NCBI GenBank assembly: GCA_012931725.1
Contig: CM022953.1
Coordinates: forward strand, 58,536,574-58,600,573
Reading direction: 5' to 3'
Length of the DNA stretch: 64,000 nucleotides
From: Litsea cubeba
Lineage: Eukaryota > Streptophyta > Magnoliopsida > Laurales > Lauraceae
The notes beneath the pieces were generated by a model, which saw nothing but the letters and a program-made list of their open reading frames with translations, was not told where the DNA came from and made no database searches. Position 1 is the stretch's first letter. Each line of letters starts with the position of its first letter. Below are positions 1 through 11,340 of this stretch, one piece after another. The position numbers were made by a program, and so were the translations under genes.

Positions 1-29
1 TGGCATTTATAGCCGGTTTGGTTTTCAAA

Positions 30-520
30 AAATGCAAGTATCGACTAAAAGTCGCCTCCCTGCTGAATGTTCTTGCAAGTATCGATGGAATGTCGCATCC
101 TTGCTCATTCGGTTGCGAGTATCGATGGAATGTCGCATCCTCGCGGATTTGGGTGCAAGTATCGATGGAATGTCGCATCCTTGCTTTTTCAAAAATTTTG
201 GTTTTGCGGGTACTGACTTGATGTCGTTTCCCCATGATTTTTGAAATTTGTGGTTTTCTCGAACCTTTGAGTTATGGATATCAACTGAAATGTTGCGTCT
301 CCATGGTTTTTTTTTTTTTTTTTTAGGTTTTTTCCGAACCTTTGAAATTTGGGTTGTGGATATCAACTGAAATGTTGCGTTTCCACGGTTTTGGATTTTG
401 CAAGTATCGACGAAATGTCGCTTCCCTGCGATTTTGGAAGTGTCGAACGTGGTTCGCTTGCTTCCGATTTGTGCGAGTATCGACTAAGCGTCGCTTCCTC
501 GTGGTTTTTGAAAAACCATT
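30..520 (-). repeat. Degenerate 40-55 bp tandem array in Tat 3' untranslated region
   Basis: A unit containing GTATCGATGGAATGTCGC recurs near 36, 77, 119 and 155, first with close spacing and then more diverged (GATATCAACTGAAATGTTGC near 278 and 360; GTATCGACGAAATGTCGC near 403; GTATCGACTAAGCGTCGC near 476). The array lies beyond the integrase stop. Tandem arrays in the 3' untranslated region are known in Tat-lineage elements and can seed satellites. The first bases (GGCATTTATAGCCG) also match a short motif repeated near 11,880. Confidence 0.7.
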
Positions 521-863
521 TTTTTTTGTTTAAAGACACGAGGGTCATAAATTTTGACCTAAAACCATTTTGGCGGTAAAAGGCAGGGTGGACTAGGGTG
601 GAAATCCCTGAATCCGGATTTTGTTTCAAACCATGAATTTTGGGTTCAAGGGTTGAAAATTTTGGTCAAGTTAGGGAAAGGTTCCTAAACTTGGATTTTT
701 TTTTTTTGAACAATGAAACGATAAAAGTAAGCATTGTTTTAGATTCCTAGAAATTTCAACATTTGATATGAAAATTCTAAAATAGATGGTGGGTTTAGCG
801 AGCGTGTACCTGGAGACCGGTTTTGGCCGTACAGGCATTGCTCTTACCCAGTTGGGTAAGTCT

Positions 864-1718
864 TCAAGGGTAGTACCGCTTTAAGAACTTGCCGTTGATG
901 GGCAGCATACATCTGTCACCTTCCATGTTTAGGAGTGCGTATGCGCCGTTGGAGAAAACCTTGTCGATGACGTAGGGTCCCTCCCATTTCGGCTCAAATT
1001 TTCCTTTGGACTTGTGAGCGAAGACCATTGGTCTTTTTACCGCAAGAACCAAGTCATTCTTTTTGTAGGCGCGTTGCCTGACCTTTTTATCGAAATATCC
1101 TGCCATACGTGCTTGGTAAAGTTCAATGCTTTGTTGAGCTTCGAGCCGTCTCTCATCGAGATTGTCCAGCTCATGGAGTCGCAATTTGACATTGCTTTCT
1201 TGAGTCATGTCGTTTTGTAAGGATACCCTCAAGGAAGGAATTTGTACTTCCAAGGGCACGACAGCTTCGCATCCATAGACCAAGGAGAATGGTGTGCTAT
1301 GGGTTGGTCCTCGAACGGTGGTTCGATAGGCCCACAAGGCTTCGGACATTTTGTCGCTCCAGTCTCTTTTGTGACTAGAGACCATTTTTTTGAGGATTTT
1401 GCAGAGTGTCTTGTTGAAAGCTTCTGCTAACCCGTTTGCTGCCGGATTGTATGGAGTCGAAGGACAGCTTTGGATTTTGTATTCGTCGCAGAACCTGTAG
1501 AATCGATGATCCCGGAACTGGGGTCCGTTATCATGGACGAATCTTTTGGGTATGCCGAAACGACAAATGATGTTGGTGCGCAGGAACTGAAGGACTGATG
1601 AGGTCTTCATTTCGTTAAACGCAAATGCTTCTGACCACTTGGAGAAGTAATCCGTAGCGGCGAAGATGAAGCGATGACCTTTGCTTGAAGGGGGAGAAAT
1701 AGGACCTATGATGTCCAT
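864..1718 (-). pseudogene. Tat integrase core and C-terminal part
   Basis: This 284-codon stretch is the catalytic core and C-terminal domain of a Ty3/gypsy integrase, which would insert element cDNA into the genome. The DDE triad is visible: Asp in MDIIGP (residue 2), Asp in FVHDNGPQF, and Glu in NGLAEAFNK. The C-terminal GPY motif follows in KWEGPYVIDKVFSNGAY, and the protein ends normally at a TAA-like stop after KFLKRYYP. The ATG at 1718 is internal to the ancestral polyprotein; the zinc-binding N-terminus lies upstream in the same frame across a TAG at 1761-1763. All three catalytic residues are kept, so inactivation is by the upstream stop and frameshift, not by active-site loss. No chromodomain is seen, as expected for Tat. 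Confidence 0.85.
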
Positions 1719-1760
1719 ACCCCAGGCTTCGAAAGGCCATGAGATCGCTGTAGGATGCAG

Positions 1761-2405
1761 CTATTCTGGAGGCATGTGAATGTAATCTCCATGAACTTGG
1801 CATTGTTGGCAGCGCTTAGCAAATTGCATTGCGTCAGCTACCATGGTAGGCCAGTAATATCCTAACCTTTTTATCTGATCATAGAGCTTAGGTCCAGCCT
1901 GATGAGCTCCACAAAGACCAGCATGAACTTCTTTGAGTGTTTCTTCAGCCTCTTGTTGTGACAAGCAGCGTAGAAGTACTCCGTTGAAGGATTTCCTGTA
2001 AATGATTTTTGAAGGAATATCCAAATGGAAGCTTGGGGTTCGCCTTTGGATGCTTACCCGTTCTTTTGGATCTTCAGGTAGGATTCCGAACATAATGTAA
2101 TCAATGAACGGATCCCTCCAGTCGCCAATTGAAGTTTGAAGGATTGAAATCCGACTTCCGACCACTTGGTGGCATTCAGCAACTGCTTGGTGTGTGTTAA
2201 GAGGAGGAAGGATTCTTCTTTCGTACACTGTGATTTGCATGTTTTCCCCTTCCTGGATTGCCATGGATGCGGCAAGTCCGGCTAGGGCATCCGCACGTAT
2301 GTTTTCACCTCTACGAATGTGGGTGATGTGACAGATGTCAAACTTTTGCAGAAGTGATTTGTGCCTTGTTGTAGTAGGGCAACAAATCTGGCTTCCTGAC
2401 TTCAA
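1761..2405 (-). pseudogene. Tat second RNase H C-terminus plus integrase zinc-binding N-terminus
   Basis: The first part (about residues 15-50, LLQKFDICHITHIRRGEN and following) completes the archaeal-type RNase H begun in the neighbouring reading frame 2338-5322; the two overlap by about 70 bases, so a small indel near 2340-2375 shifted the frame. The later part carries the integrase HHCC zinc finger: His in VHAGLCGAH, His a few residues on, and Cys-x2-Cys in RCQQCQVHGD. It ends at TAG (1761-1763) just before the catalytic core, where the same frame continues in 864-1718. The ancestral codon at the stop was probably CAG. The ATG used as start is not a genuine initiation site; this is an internal piece of a polyprotein. 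Confidence 0.8.
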
Positions 2406-5322
2406 ATTTCTGATTCATCTGGTTGACGATCAGTTGAGAGTCTCCAAAGACTTCCAGCATGGTGATACCGGATTCGATGGCGAGTTCCAATCCTAAGATC
2501 AGAGCTTGATATTCAGCTGCATTGTTTGTGCATGGTTCTAGTAGCGAGAAAGCGTGTGGAATCATGTATTTGTCGGGGCTAACAAAGAGGATGCCAACTC
2601 CCGAGATCAGCTGTCTTTTTTCATTTGTCCTGGTTGCACCGTCTAAGTACATGTCCCAGGAGGCACTTTGTGAGAAAGTCTCCACATTGTAGACTGGTTC
2701 GTCTGGGAGATCATCTCTGAGCGGAGAATCTTTAGGCAATGGATGCTCTGCGAGGAAGTCCGCTAGAGCTTGCCCTTTGATTGCTTTTTGTGGTACATAC
2801 CTAATATCAAATTGTGACAGAAGGATGGACCATTTTGCCAGTCGAGCATTGAGAGAACCTGCCTTTGTGACAAGGACCTTCAAGAGGTTGACCCTCGAAA
2901 CCAGGTAGACTGTGTTGGAAAGCAAGTAGTGACGCAGCTTTTGTACGGCGAACATCACTGCAAGACATTCTTTTTCGACTGGAGAGTAGCGATGCTCTGC
3001 ACCTACTAGCATGCGGCTGAGGTAATATAGAGCAGCTTCTTTTCTTTGATCATTTTCTTGCGCAAGCAGAGCTCCCAGAGAGTGATCAAGGGCTCTTGTG
3101 TACAAGATGAATGGTTTTCCAGTGGTAGGAGCAGCTAACACTGGAGGTTTTGTCAGGTATGACTTGATGTCTTGGAAAGCAGCTTCACAGTCAGCATCCC
3201 AGACAAAGTTTACACCTTTTTTCATCAACCGGGAGAATGGACGGCATTTCCCCGAAAGATTGGAGATGAACCGTCTGATGTAGGCCAATCTCCCTTGAAG
3301 CCCTTTGAGTTCTCTCAAGGTTCTTGGAGAGGGCATTTCTAGAATGGCTTTGACTTTTATGGGGTCAAGCTCTATTCCAGCTTTCCGAACTAAGAATCCG
3401 AGGAACTTACCCGACGAGACGCCGAAGAAGCATTTCAATGGATTCATTCGTAGTTTGTGTTTGCGAAGCCGGAGGAAGACTTCTCGAAGGTTTTCGAGAT
3501 GATCTTCTTTTCTTTTGCTTTTGACGGCGAGGTCATCAACGTAACATTCAACCGTCTTGTGCTGCATATCTTGGAATATTTTCATCATAGCCCTCTGATA
3601 TGTGGCACCGGCATTCTTCAGACCAAATGGCATGACAGTGTAACAATACACGCCAAATGGGGTTCGAAAGGATGTATGTTTTTCATCCTCAGGATGCATC
3701 TTTATCTGATTGTAGCCAGAGAAACCATCCATGAATGTCATTCGCTCGAATCCATAGGTATTATCAATCATTACCTCTGGTATGGGGAGCGGAAATTCAT
3801 CTTTTGGGCATGCGCCATTCAGGTCTCTATAATCAATACAGACCCTGATCTGCCCATTTTTCTTTGTCACGGGGACAATGTTGGCCAACCATTCAGGATG
3901 TTGTTCCTCACGGATGAAGCCGACGCTTTTGAGTTTTTGAACTTCTTGTTCAATTTTATCCATCACATCTGGACGGAATCTTCTTTGGCCTTGCTTGACA
4001 GGCTTGATGTCTTCTTGAAGATTGAGTTTGTGAACTGTTATTTTGGGGTCTAAGCCTGGCATTTCAGCGTAAGACCATGCAAAGCAATCAACGAACTCAC
4101 GAAGAAAGGCGATATACTCGGGTAACTCATCATCCTTTATATTCCTGCTTATGAATACAGGACGTGGGTTATCTGGTGTTCCCAAGTCTATCTTTTGAAC
4201 AGGATCTTCTGTTGGAAGGTTCGAAGGTGGTTCCTCCACAATATTTTCGGAGGCTTCCAGCTCAACGAAACCTTCTGGGGTTTCAAGGGCATTTCCAGAC
4301 CAAGGTTTTGTTCCTTTCCACGGGTCTTCTTGATCGGTAATTTTCCCAAGGCTTGCTATGAGATGATCCCAATCGCCTGTTGAAACCGAGTCGAAGTAGG
4401 CTACTTCTTTTGGAGATGAGGGTTCTTCTGGGTCAAAAGTCCACACGTCTGTGCCATCGGACAACTCCTCTTCATTTTCGGAGAAATCGTGCCAATTGGA
4501 TGAGCTTCCTGGATCTTTGTCAGGTGACTCATCAAAGAGATATCCAGGGAGATCGATGTCTTCATGGACTTGAGATGTTGAGGCTTGGTCAGTATATTGA
4601 CTTTTAAGCCTTTGTGTGAACTCTCTCAAGGGAGTGTCAGGATCATATCCTAACCCGTGTGAAGACTTTTCTATATAGCCGTAGAGTCTCCAATCTTCCA
4701 GCTGGCTTTTGGTCAAGACGAGCCCCAATGGCGTGAGAATACCGCGTCCTTCTCCCAAACCGACTGGGTTTTGAGCGTCATAGCCCATTTTCTTCATAAT
4801 AGCTTGTGCCACAGAACTGTATAAGGATAGTTGAGGCGTACCTTTATTTTGGAAAGGTTCAAGCATGGAGTTTGATGAAGAAGCATCCGATCTATGGAAG
4901 AAGATCGGCTTTTCCTTTGCTGAAGTTGCTGGAACAACGAAGGAAGCTGACGTAGGATCTTCTATGTCAGAAGTTGTCTCCATTGGAGTAAGATCAGGCT
5001 GAACTTGCTGAGTGTCAGCTTGGCTTGACGATGTGTCGTCTTCTGGCTCTGAATCCGAGTCCGTGTCTTGCATGATAGACACGAAAGAGACAACAAATTT
5101 GCCCCCAGGCTTTTGTTTTGCCTTCTTCACTTTAGTTGTGATTACCAAAGGCTTTGAAGATTTGAGGGAGATGATGAAGGGAGTTTGCATGCTCTCTTCA
5201 GATTTACCGGATGGTTTGTTTTCTTCCGGTGATTGTTGAGGAGCTTTGCCTTTATCTTTCTGGAGATTTTCGGCAAAGGATGCTGTATGCTTCTCCTCTT
5301 CTTCTTTTTCACCTTCATACAT
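2338..5322 (-). pseudogene. Tat pol: G-patch-like motif, reverse transcriptase, two RNases H
   Basis: This 994-codon open frame begins with an acidic, Ser/Glu-rich linker, then a G-patch-like motif at residues about 171-199 (MKKMGYDAQNPVGLGEGRG). Reverse transcriptase spans about 465-645, with YVDD at 594-597 and the MPFGLKNAGATYQ motif. The first RNase H follows but lacks clear catalytic acids (LYTRALDHSLGALL). The second, archaeal-type RNase H starts near 888 and keeps Asp894 (YLDGA), Glu937 (NNAAEYQA) and Asp961 (FGDSQL), then goes out of frame. The ATG at 5322 directly follows a TAG (5323-5325) in the same frame as the protease ORF, so it is probably not a separate gene. Degeneration of the first RNase H with retention of the second is typical of Tat. 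Confidence 0.9.
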
Positions 5323-6897
5323 CTATGAGTCTGCGAAGTGGACTTCTTTACCTTTGAAGGGTTTTCTGTCTACAAAGACTCGATGTATCATGCCGTCGTC
5401 GCCAATAAACTTGATGCATTGATGCAGAGTTGAAGGGACAACACCATTCTCATGGATCCAAGGGCGTCCGAGAAGGATGTTGTAGCATGAAGGGGTCTTT
5501 ATTGCATACACTATGACCTCAGAGATAAGATCACCGATCTGCAACTTGAACCTGATTTTGCCTATAGGCCTTTGAGTACTCCCATCGTATCCAAAGATAG
5601 ATACAGATGTGTGGCTCAGTTTGCTGGGTGGGATGCCCAACTCTTCAAGAGCCGATGTGGAGATGAGGTTGAGTGCAGAACCTGGGTCGATCTGAACTCT
5701 ATGCATAGGCATTTCCTTGATATACCCTGTGAAGTACAGGGGTCGGTTATGCCTGGTTTCGCCAAGTAGGAGGTCATCCTTTGTGAAGGCGATGGTTGCA
5801 CTGGCTGCTTTTTTAACCGAGAGGCATTCAATGCATGATCCCTCAGTTTTCTTCTTTTCTCCCTTTGAAGAGGCTTCTGAGTTTTTGACCCGGTAATCCA
5901 TTTCAATTTGGAGGACTTGCGGGGCATGTTTGTCGACATCCTCATTCAGCTTTTGTAATTCCGAAATGAGATTATCACGAGTGTGCGGAGACATTCGCAA
6001 CAAATCTAGGATGTGCAGACGTGCAGGTATGTGCTTGAAGTGTTCAATCAAGTCATACTTGAAAGCCTCCTTAGGGCCTGCATGTTCATCATTGTTGCCA
6101 CTAGGGGCGCTTACAACATCTTTTCCTGAAGGATTTACATATGTAAAGGAAGATTGGTTGTAATTTTTGTGGTAGTCCCGGCCAGAGCGGGTGCCTCTAC
6201 CAACTTCGAGAGCTTCTTGAGAAAGGTCTTCGTTTGGAAGATTGTCTTCAGGATCAAGAGGCTGTCGTTTTTCATTTGCTGAGGATGTATCAGCAGCAGA
6301 GTTACCATCCTCAGTGATTGTGTTGCATGGAGCATTTTCCGGGAACAAGTCCTGAACAGCATCCAGCAATCTTTCTTCTTCGTTGACTAATTCATCGTCC
6401 CAAGCATCAATGGCTGGGAATTCTTCAGTCAGGAAGGGTGTGAACTTTGAAGTCACAGTCTCAGGAGAAGAAACCTGAGAGGGTGTCATCTCAGTGAAAG
6501 TCACGTGAGACGAGGTGGCTCCAGAAGATATATTGCTAGGCGTCGCCGGAGTGTAAGTGCTCTCATCAGACGATGCTTCGGAAGAGCTATAATCCCGAAT
6601 TATCACATTACAGGAAGCTCTGACGGGAGACGTTGCCTGATCGGAGTCAGACTCATCCTCGGATGTGAGAGGATTGTCTATCCAGCAATTTTCTCCATTT
6701 TCAGGAGTTAAGGGAGGATGTACCTGGTGGTCTTCAGGGACTTCAGGCTCTGGATTGCGAGGAGGCTCGTTGACGCGTTCTTGCTCTTGTTTTAGAGCGA
6801 GTCGCTGCAAGATCCTTGCATATTCTTCAAGATCAGGCATGGGAGCCGGATCTTCTTTTTCATCATCTCTTTGTGGCTCAACATTGTTGATTTCCAC
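5323..6897 (-). pseudogene. Tat gag C-terminal linker and aspartic protease
   Basis: A 524-codon frame. Its first 300 or so residues are acidic and Ser/Pro-rich with no domain I recognise. From about residue 380 it is a retropepsin: the active-site motif IDPGSALNLIS (Asp404) and the second conserved block YNILLGRPWI near residue 473. In retroelements this protease matures the polyprotein. The frame differs from gag by one base: near 6,980 the minus strand has a run of five C, where removal of one would join gag to this frame. It ends at TAG (5323-5325), and the next codon in frame is the ATG of the RT-bearing stretch. Known Tat polyproteins read through this point as one protein, so the TAG is either a mutation or a suppressible stop. 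Confidence 0.8.
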
Positions 6898-6961
6898 TGG
6901 AGTAATGAGAGGTGCTGGGTCAGCAGCATTTTCTTGTACAGCCTCTTGGTCTTCTTCATCA

Positions 6962-8506
6962 TCAGACCAGGATCCTTGTGGCTGTAGGGGGTTTATACCA
7001 GATTACTGGCATAAGATGAGACTCGGGAACCCATTCTTCATCGGAGAGATATTCTCCTGTTTCAAGGGATTCCTCCCACTCATCTGTGTAGTTGGATTCG
7101 AATCCATCATCGGTGTCGCTGGATTCGTATCCATCAATGGAGAATCCAACTACCGAATTGCAAGAGTATGATGCCTCCTGCATGGCTTCTTTAAATTGAG
7201 GTGGCATGAAATCACTGAGAGTGAATTTCCTTACCCCTTTTGAAGTCTCTGGAAGGGATGTTTTTGTTACCTCCAGTGAAGCGGTAGAGGAAGCCTCTGC
7301 CTTTTCTTTGACCTCTAGTTTTGGCTGGGTCTTCTCTTGCCGTTTGAGCTTGAGGAGATGTTTCCTAGCCTGCCTTCGCTGTTGAGCTGTAGGCTTTGTT
7401 TTCACGACCTCCCAATTTTCATCTTCCAGGAGATCGGGATGTACCCATATCGGTTGTCCGTCTGGTGTCGGGTAAGGAACCAGTTCCTCGGACGCTTCGA
7501 TTGAGTTTATCACCTTGAAGGAAGTAGTGATCTTCTTCTTCGGTGATCTTGATGTTTGTCCACATGTCACCATGTTGACGGAGGCAGACCCATAGTTTTT
7601 GTCAAAGGTGATGACTCCGTTTTTCCACATCTCATTTATTTTCTCTCTCACAACGAAGCATTGATTGAGAGGATGCGAGATCATCTGGTGGTATGGACAG
7701 TACCGAGGATCGTTGGTTTTACCAACATCACCCGGTCTTTTTGGTTCAGGCAAGGTGAGCTTGCCGTTTGCCACAAGAGCCCCGAAGATTTCATCAACAT
7801 CTTCATCAAACGGGTATTTCTTCTCTACTCGTTCTTTGAAGGCATCAGAGAGTTCGGGTTTCTTACCAACAGCTTTGTTTTCAGCTTTCTTAGGTGGTTG
7901 AGGAGCTGACTTGGTCTGCACATTGAGGACCTCTTTCTTCTTTGGTTTTGAGGTCGTAATGGCGGTTGGCTCTTTTCTTGATGATTTCTGACTGTTGAGG
8001 TCTTTAATCACCGTTTCAGCTTCCATGGAAGCTTCTAGGAGTTCTCCCAGGTTTTTTGATTTGTTGCCGATGATGATGGAGCGGATTCTGGCTCTCATGT
8101 TGTTTCGGCAGATGTCGACTAGCGACGCTTGTGGCAATACATCAGAGCATTTGTATGCCATTGCTTTCCACTTGTGAATGAAGTCATATGTTGATTCATT
8201 CTCCCCCTGCTTTAGGCTGCACAGCTGAGCCATAGTAGCGGGATGATCTTCACCTTTGAAGTGAGTCAGGAAGCGTGTCTCTAGCATGGCCCAGTTTTGG
8301 ATTGAGTCCTCCGGCAGAGTGGAGTACCAATCAAATGCCGTACCTTTTAGGGTACTTGCAAAGAGGCGGATCTTGAGTGCATCTTGATCCGCGATAGCTC
8401 CTGTCAGGATCTTGAAGTGGATGACGTGCTGTCTAGCTGATCCTTTCCCCGTATATGTTTTGAGAGTAGGATGCTTGAATTTGGTGGGGAACGGGACCGA
8501 GTCCAT
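6962..8506 (-). pseudogene. Tat gag (capsid/nucleocapsid)
   Basis: A 514-codon frame with a retrotransposon gag domain at about residues 25-125 (FASTLKGTAFDWYSTLPE, WAMLETRFLTHFKG, and TYDFIHKWKAMAYKC are typical blocks). A zinc-knuckle-like Cys-x2-His-x4-His-x4-Cys sits at 270-283 (YCPYHQMISHPLNQC), the form commonly seen in Tat gag. The reading frame is open upstream of the ATG at 8506 as far as a TAG at 8630-8632, and beyond that stop it is the same frame as the 442-codon ORF. The frame ends at TGA after a one-base shift in a C-run near 6,980. Gag would assemble the cytoplasmic virus-like particle. Confidence 0.85.
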
Positions 8507-8629
8507 CCATAAGGGATATGGTGGCTTGATCCCATGCTCCTTGAGTATATCCTCTTCTTTTGCTTTGGCGAGGATACCGTCTACGTCTTTTTTGGTAAGG
8601 GCGCGTGACTCATTTTCTTCTCTATTTAC

Positions 8630-9958
8630 CTAGTCGTCTTGATGATTCGGAGGAGGTTCATTGTTCGCCTGATTTTGGAAGGCGAGGAGAAGGTTTTCCA
8701 TCAGAGTTTCAATCCTCTGCTGGCCCTGTTCCAACTGCTGGATGCGGGTGATCGCATCTTCTGGAGGTGGATTGCGGGGTGGTGGCTCAGAATTTGTAGC
8801 CAAGACATTCATCCTTCGTGATTCGAACGAAGAAACTGTCCTGGTGACTGAGCTGGGGCTCATTCTTTTTGAAGAGGAGCTTGAGGAAGGATCACTCTGC
8901 TGTCCTTTGCTTGAAGGAACAGGGGATTCTTCTGAATGTCTTCTTGTCCTGGAGACGCTGCGGGTCATCGGACGTCGGACATGGATTTTTGTTGCTGATT
9001 TTTGGCGCCTTTTGGTTTTTCCAACCATATGGACGGCAGCAACTTGGTTGGGTCTTTCTTTTTCGACCCATTTGGGAGAGACTTGAAGTGTGGGAGGCTG
9101 GGTCCTTTGCTTCTCTAGTCTCTTTTGTCGGTACGACGCGCGGCGGCGTATACGACGAGCAATTTGAGCTTCGGTCAGCTCTAACTGGGCTTTGACGATG
9201 AAGGATGTGCTCCCTCGGGCGCAGCAGCCGAGCCTATCTTCTTTGTAGCTGGGCAAGGACAGGATGCGAACCCTGTCCTTCGCCTGTTGCAGCGAAGCTT
9301 TGAATTTTTGAAGTTCGGCCCCTGTAGAGATGAAGGGTCGAACTGCAGGTTTGTAGGCCTTAGCAGGTGCTTGTGGAGGCCTTGTGATGAATGACTTGAT
9401 TTTGGGCTTGTAGGAACAAGCCGGCTCATGCTGGGATGACTTGGAAGTCAGGTTGGAGATGGGTTTCTCCTCTTTCATGTAGGCAAGAGGATAGAACTGG
9501 TTCTCCTTGAGTGGGGCCAGGAATGCTGGCCTAGTGGATGTTTGGGACCTTCTTTGCTTTAGTGAAGGTCTTGGGGACCAAGTCTTGGGATAGACCTGGT
9601 TGTTTGCAGGTCGAGGCTTCGTGGGGCTGCCACAGGCTTCAGGCCTTCTGGTGCTCGCCTTTGGTGTCACGATAGTGACACGTTGAGAGGCGAGTTTCTG
9701 CTTCTTGGAGGGAGCAGTTTGTTCCTCAGGAAGTGGGAATGGTCCCAGCATCCCAAAGACGATAGTTCGGGGAGTCGAGGTCGACCCGGAGTTCAGAGAG
9801 TTGCCGAGGGAGTTGACGCTTCGGCAGCTGATTGGGCGCTTGTAGGTGCGCGTGGTTTGCTTCTGTTGAAGCATGAGTTGGTGCTTGTTTTCGTCGAAAG
9901 TAATGGTTAGTGAAGCTGCCATTGTTAGTTTTCGAAAATTTCTGAAACAAGACCACAT
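8630..9958 (-). CDS. Extra ORF upstream of gag in the Tat element
   Basis: A 442-codon ORF located between the leader and gag. A second in-frame ATG twelve codons in (MAASLTITFDENKHQ) may be the real start. The protein is basic, rich in Arg, Lys, Ser, Pro and Gln, with no catalytic motif I recognise. The last 40 residues (ITRIQQLEQGQQRIETLMEN) look like a short coiled coil. An ORF upstream of gag is known from Ogre-like Tat elements and has no assigned function. Here it is in the same frame as gag, separated only by TAG at 8630-8632, so it may equally be the N-terminal part of a gag polyprotein. I do not assign a function. Confidence 0.6.
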   Translation of the reverse strand: MWSCFRNFRKLTMAASLTITFDENKHQLMLQQKQTTRTYKRPISCRSVNSLGNSLNSGSTSTPRTIVFGMLGPFPLPEEQTAPSKKQKLASQRVTIVTPKASTRRPEACGSPTKPRPANNQVYPKTWSPRPSLKQRRSQTSTRPAFLAPLKENQFYPLAYMKEEKPISNLTSKSSQHEPACSYKPKIKSFITRPPQAPAKAYKPAVRPFISTGAELQKFKASLQQAKDRVRILSLPSYKEDRLGCCARGSTSFIVKAQLELTEAQIARRIRRRASYRQKRLEKQRTQPPTLQVSPKWVEKERPNQVAAVHMVGKTKRRQKSATKIHVRRPMTRSVSRTRRHSEESPVPSSKGQQSDPSSSSSSKRMSPSSVTRTVSSFESRRMNVLATNSEPPPRNPPPEDAITRIQQLEQGQQRIETLMENLLLAFQNQANNEPPPNHQDD

Positions 9959-10333
9959 CCATTAGTAATCACAAGAATATAATGATCATAAATGGGAAGT
10001 TCTATGGTTTCGTCTTTTCAAATTGCTCGAGGTAGATGACCCAGGCAATATGAGGAAGGCAAAATGCCATAGAAGGTACAATTGTTCTTATCACAGGTAT
10101 GGTAAGCCCGGAATGGGCATCCCAGTGACTGCTAGAAGCAATTGTGAACTTAAATTCGACTTATCGAGAAGCAGAGCTTGCTCGAGGTAAGAAGAATATA
10201 AAGTTGGAGTTACAGATGTGCCGGTCGCAATACAGTAGACCCTGAAAGGGCGTACTAGTACCGCTAAACACAAATGTTTTGAGACTGCATCCATGAGATG
10301 AGATTCTCTGTTTTGAAAGGTCAAGATTGGATT

Positions 10334-11340
10334 CATCAAAGAGAGCAGATGGTATTCCGATCTGAACACGGGCTCAGCGATTTCCGCGAGCGCCAGTGCT
10401 CAGAAAGAAATGAACCACAATTTCTCGGATCTGAATCTAAAGATGACGAGTTTTTTTTTTTTTTGAAAAGTCAATATCGGGTTCATCAAAGAGAGCAAAA
10501 GGCATTCCAATCTGAACACGGTCTCAACGATTTTCGTGAGCGCCAGTGCTCAGAAAGGAGAAGACCAAGATTTCCCCAATCTAAACCCAAAATGACGAAA
10601 TTTTTTTTTTTTGAAGATTTTGAAGATTTTTTTTTTTTTTAAATCTTTTTTTTTTTTTTTTTTTATTTTCTTTTATTTTTTTATTTTTTTATTTTAAGAT
10701 TTTTTTTTTGAAAAAATTTTTTATTTTTTATTTTTTATTTTAAAATTTTTATTTTTTTTTTTAAATTTATTTTTTTTTATTTATTTAAAGACGAGAGAGT
10801 ACACATAGGCCTCCTAACCCGGTCTTATGAAATCTTGATTGATAGAATTGCCCCCAGGTAAGGGTAGGATTACTTAATGAACCCGTTTAGAGGACCCTTG
10901 CCTAGAACAGTCAAGCTGTCTCCACACTCTGGACAAGGCTTTTCTTTGAATCAACCATGATCAAAGAACACAGTTGGTTTAACCTTAGTGGTCTATATCT
11001 TTTTTTTTTTTATTTTTTTTTTATGAACTCATCGAAGAGAAACAATGGCCCAAAACCTTAGTCGAACAGGCTCAACATTTCTGCAAGCGCGATGAACGAT
11101 AGGAACGGATCAAGGTTTCTCAATTTTGAATCCAAATTGAGAAATCTAAAAAAAAAAATTTATACTTTTTTATATATATATATATTTTTTTAGATTTTTA
11201 ATGAACTCATCGAAGAGAAACAATGGCCCAACCCCCGATCCGAACACGGTCTCAACGATTTCCGTGAGCGCCAGTGCCCAGAAGGGAGAGGATCAAAGTT
11301 TCTCAATTTTGAATCCAAAAATGAAAAATCTGATTTTTTT
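10334..11340 (-). repeat. Four copies of a ~130-150 bp unit in the Tat 5' leader
   Basis: A block beginning CATCAAAGAGAGCA (or CATCGAAGAGAAAC) and containing GAGCGCCAGTGCTCAGAA starts at 10334, 10484, 11030 and 11208. Each copy is followed by a long T run on the plus strand. Spacings are 150, 546 and 178 bases, so the array is interrupted between copies two and three. TGAGCGCCAGTGCTCA can form a 5-bp hairpin. The third copy is the most diverged. The array lies between the 5' LTR and the first ORF. Confidence 0.8.
10600..10790. repeat. T-rich low-complexity tract
   Basis: About 190 bases made almost entirely of T runs broken by A and occasional G. It separates tandem copies in the Tat leader and holds no reading frame. 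Assembly across such a tract may be unreliable. Confidence 0.85.

Noticed and set aside
3457..4053. 198-codon plus-strand frame across the Tat RT region
   Set aside because: Antisense shadow of the reverse transcriptase frame, which has clear catalytic motifs on the other strand.
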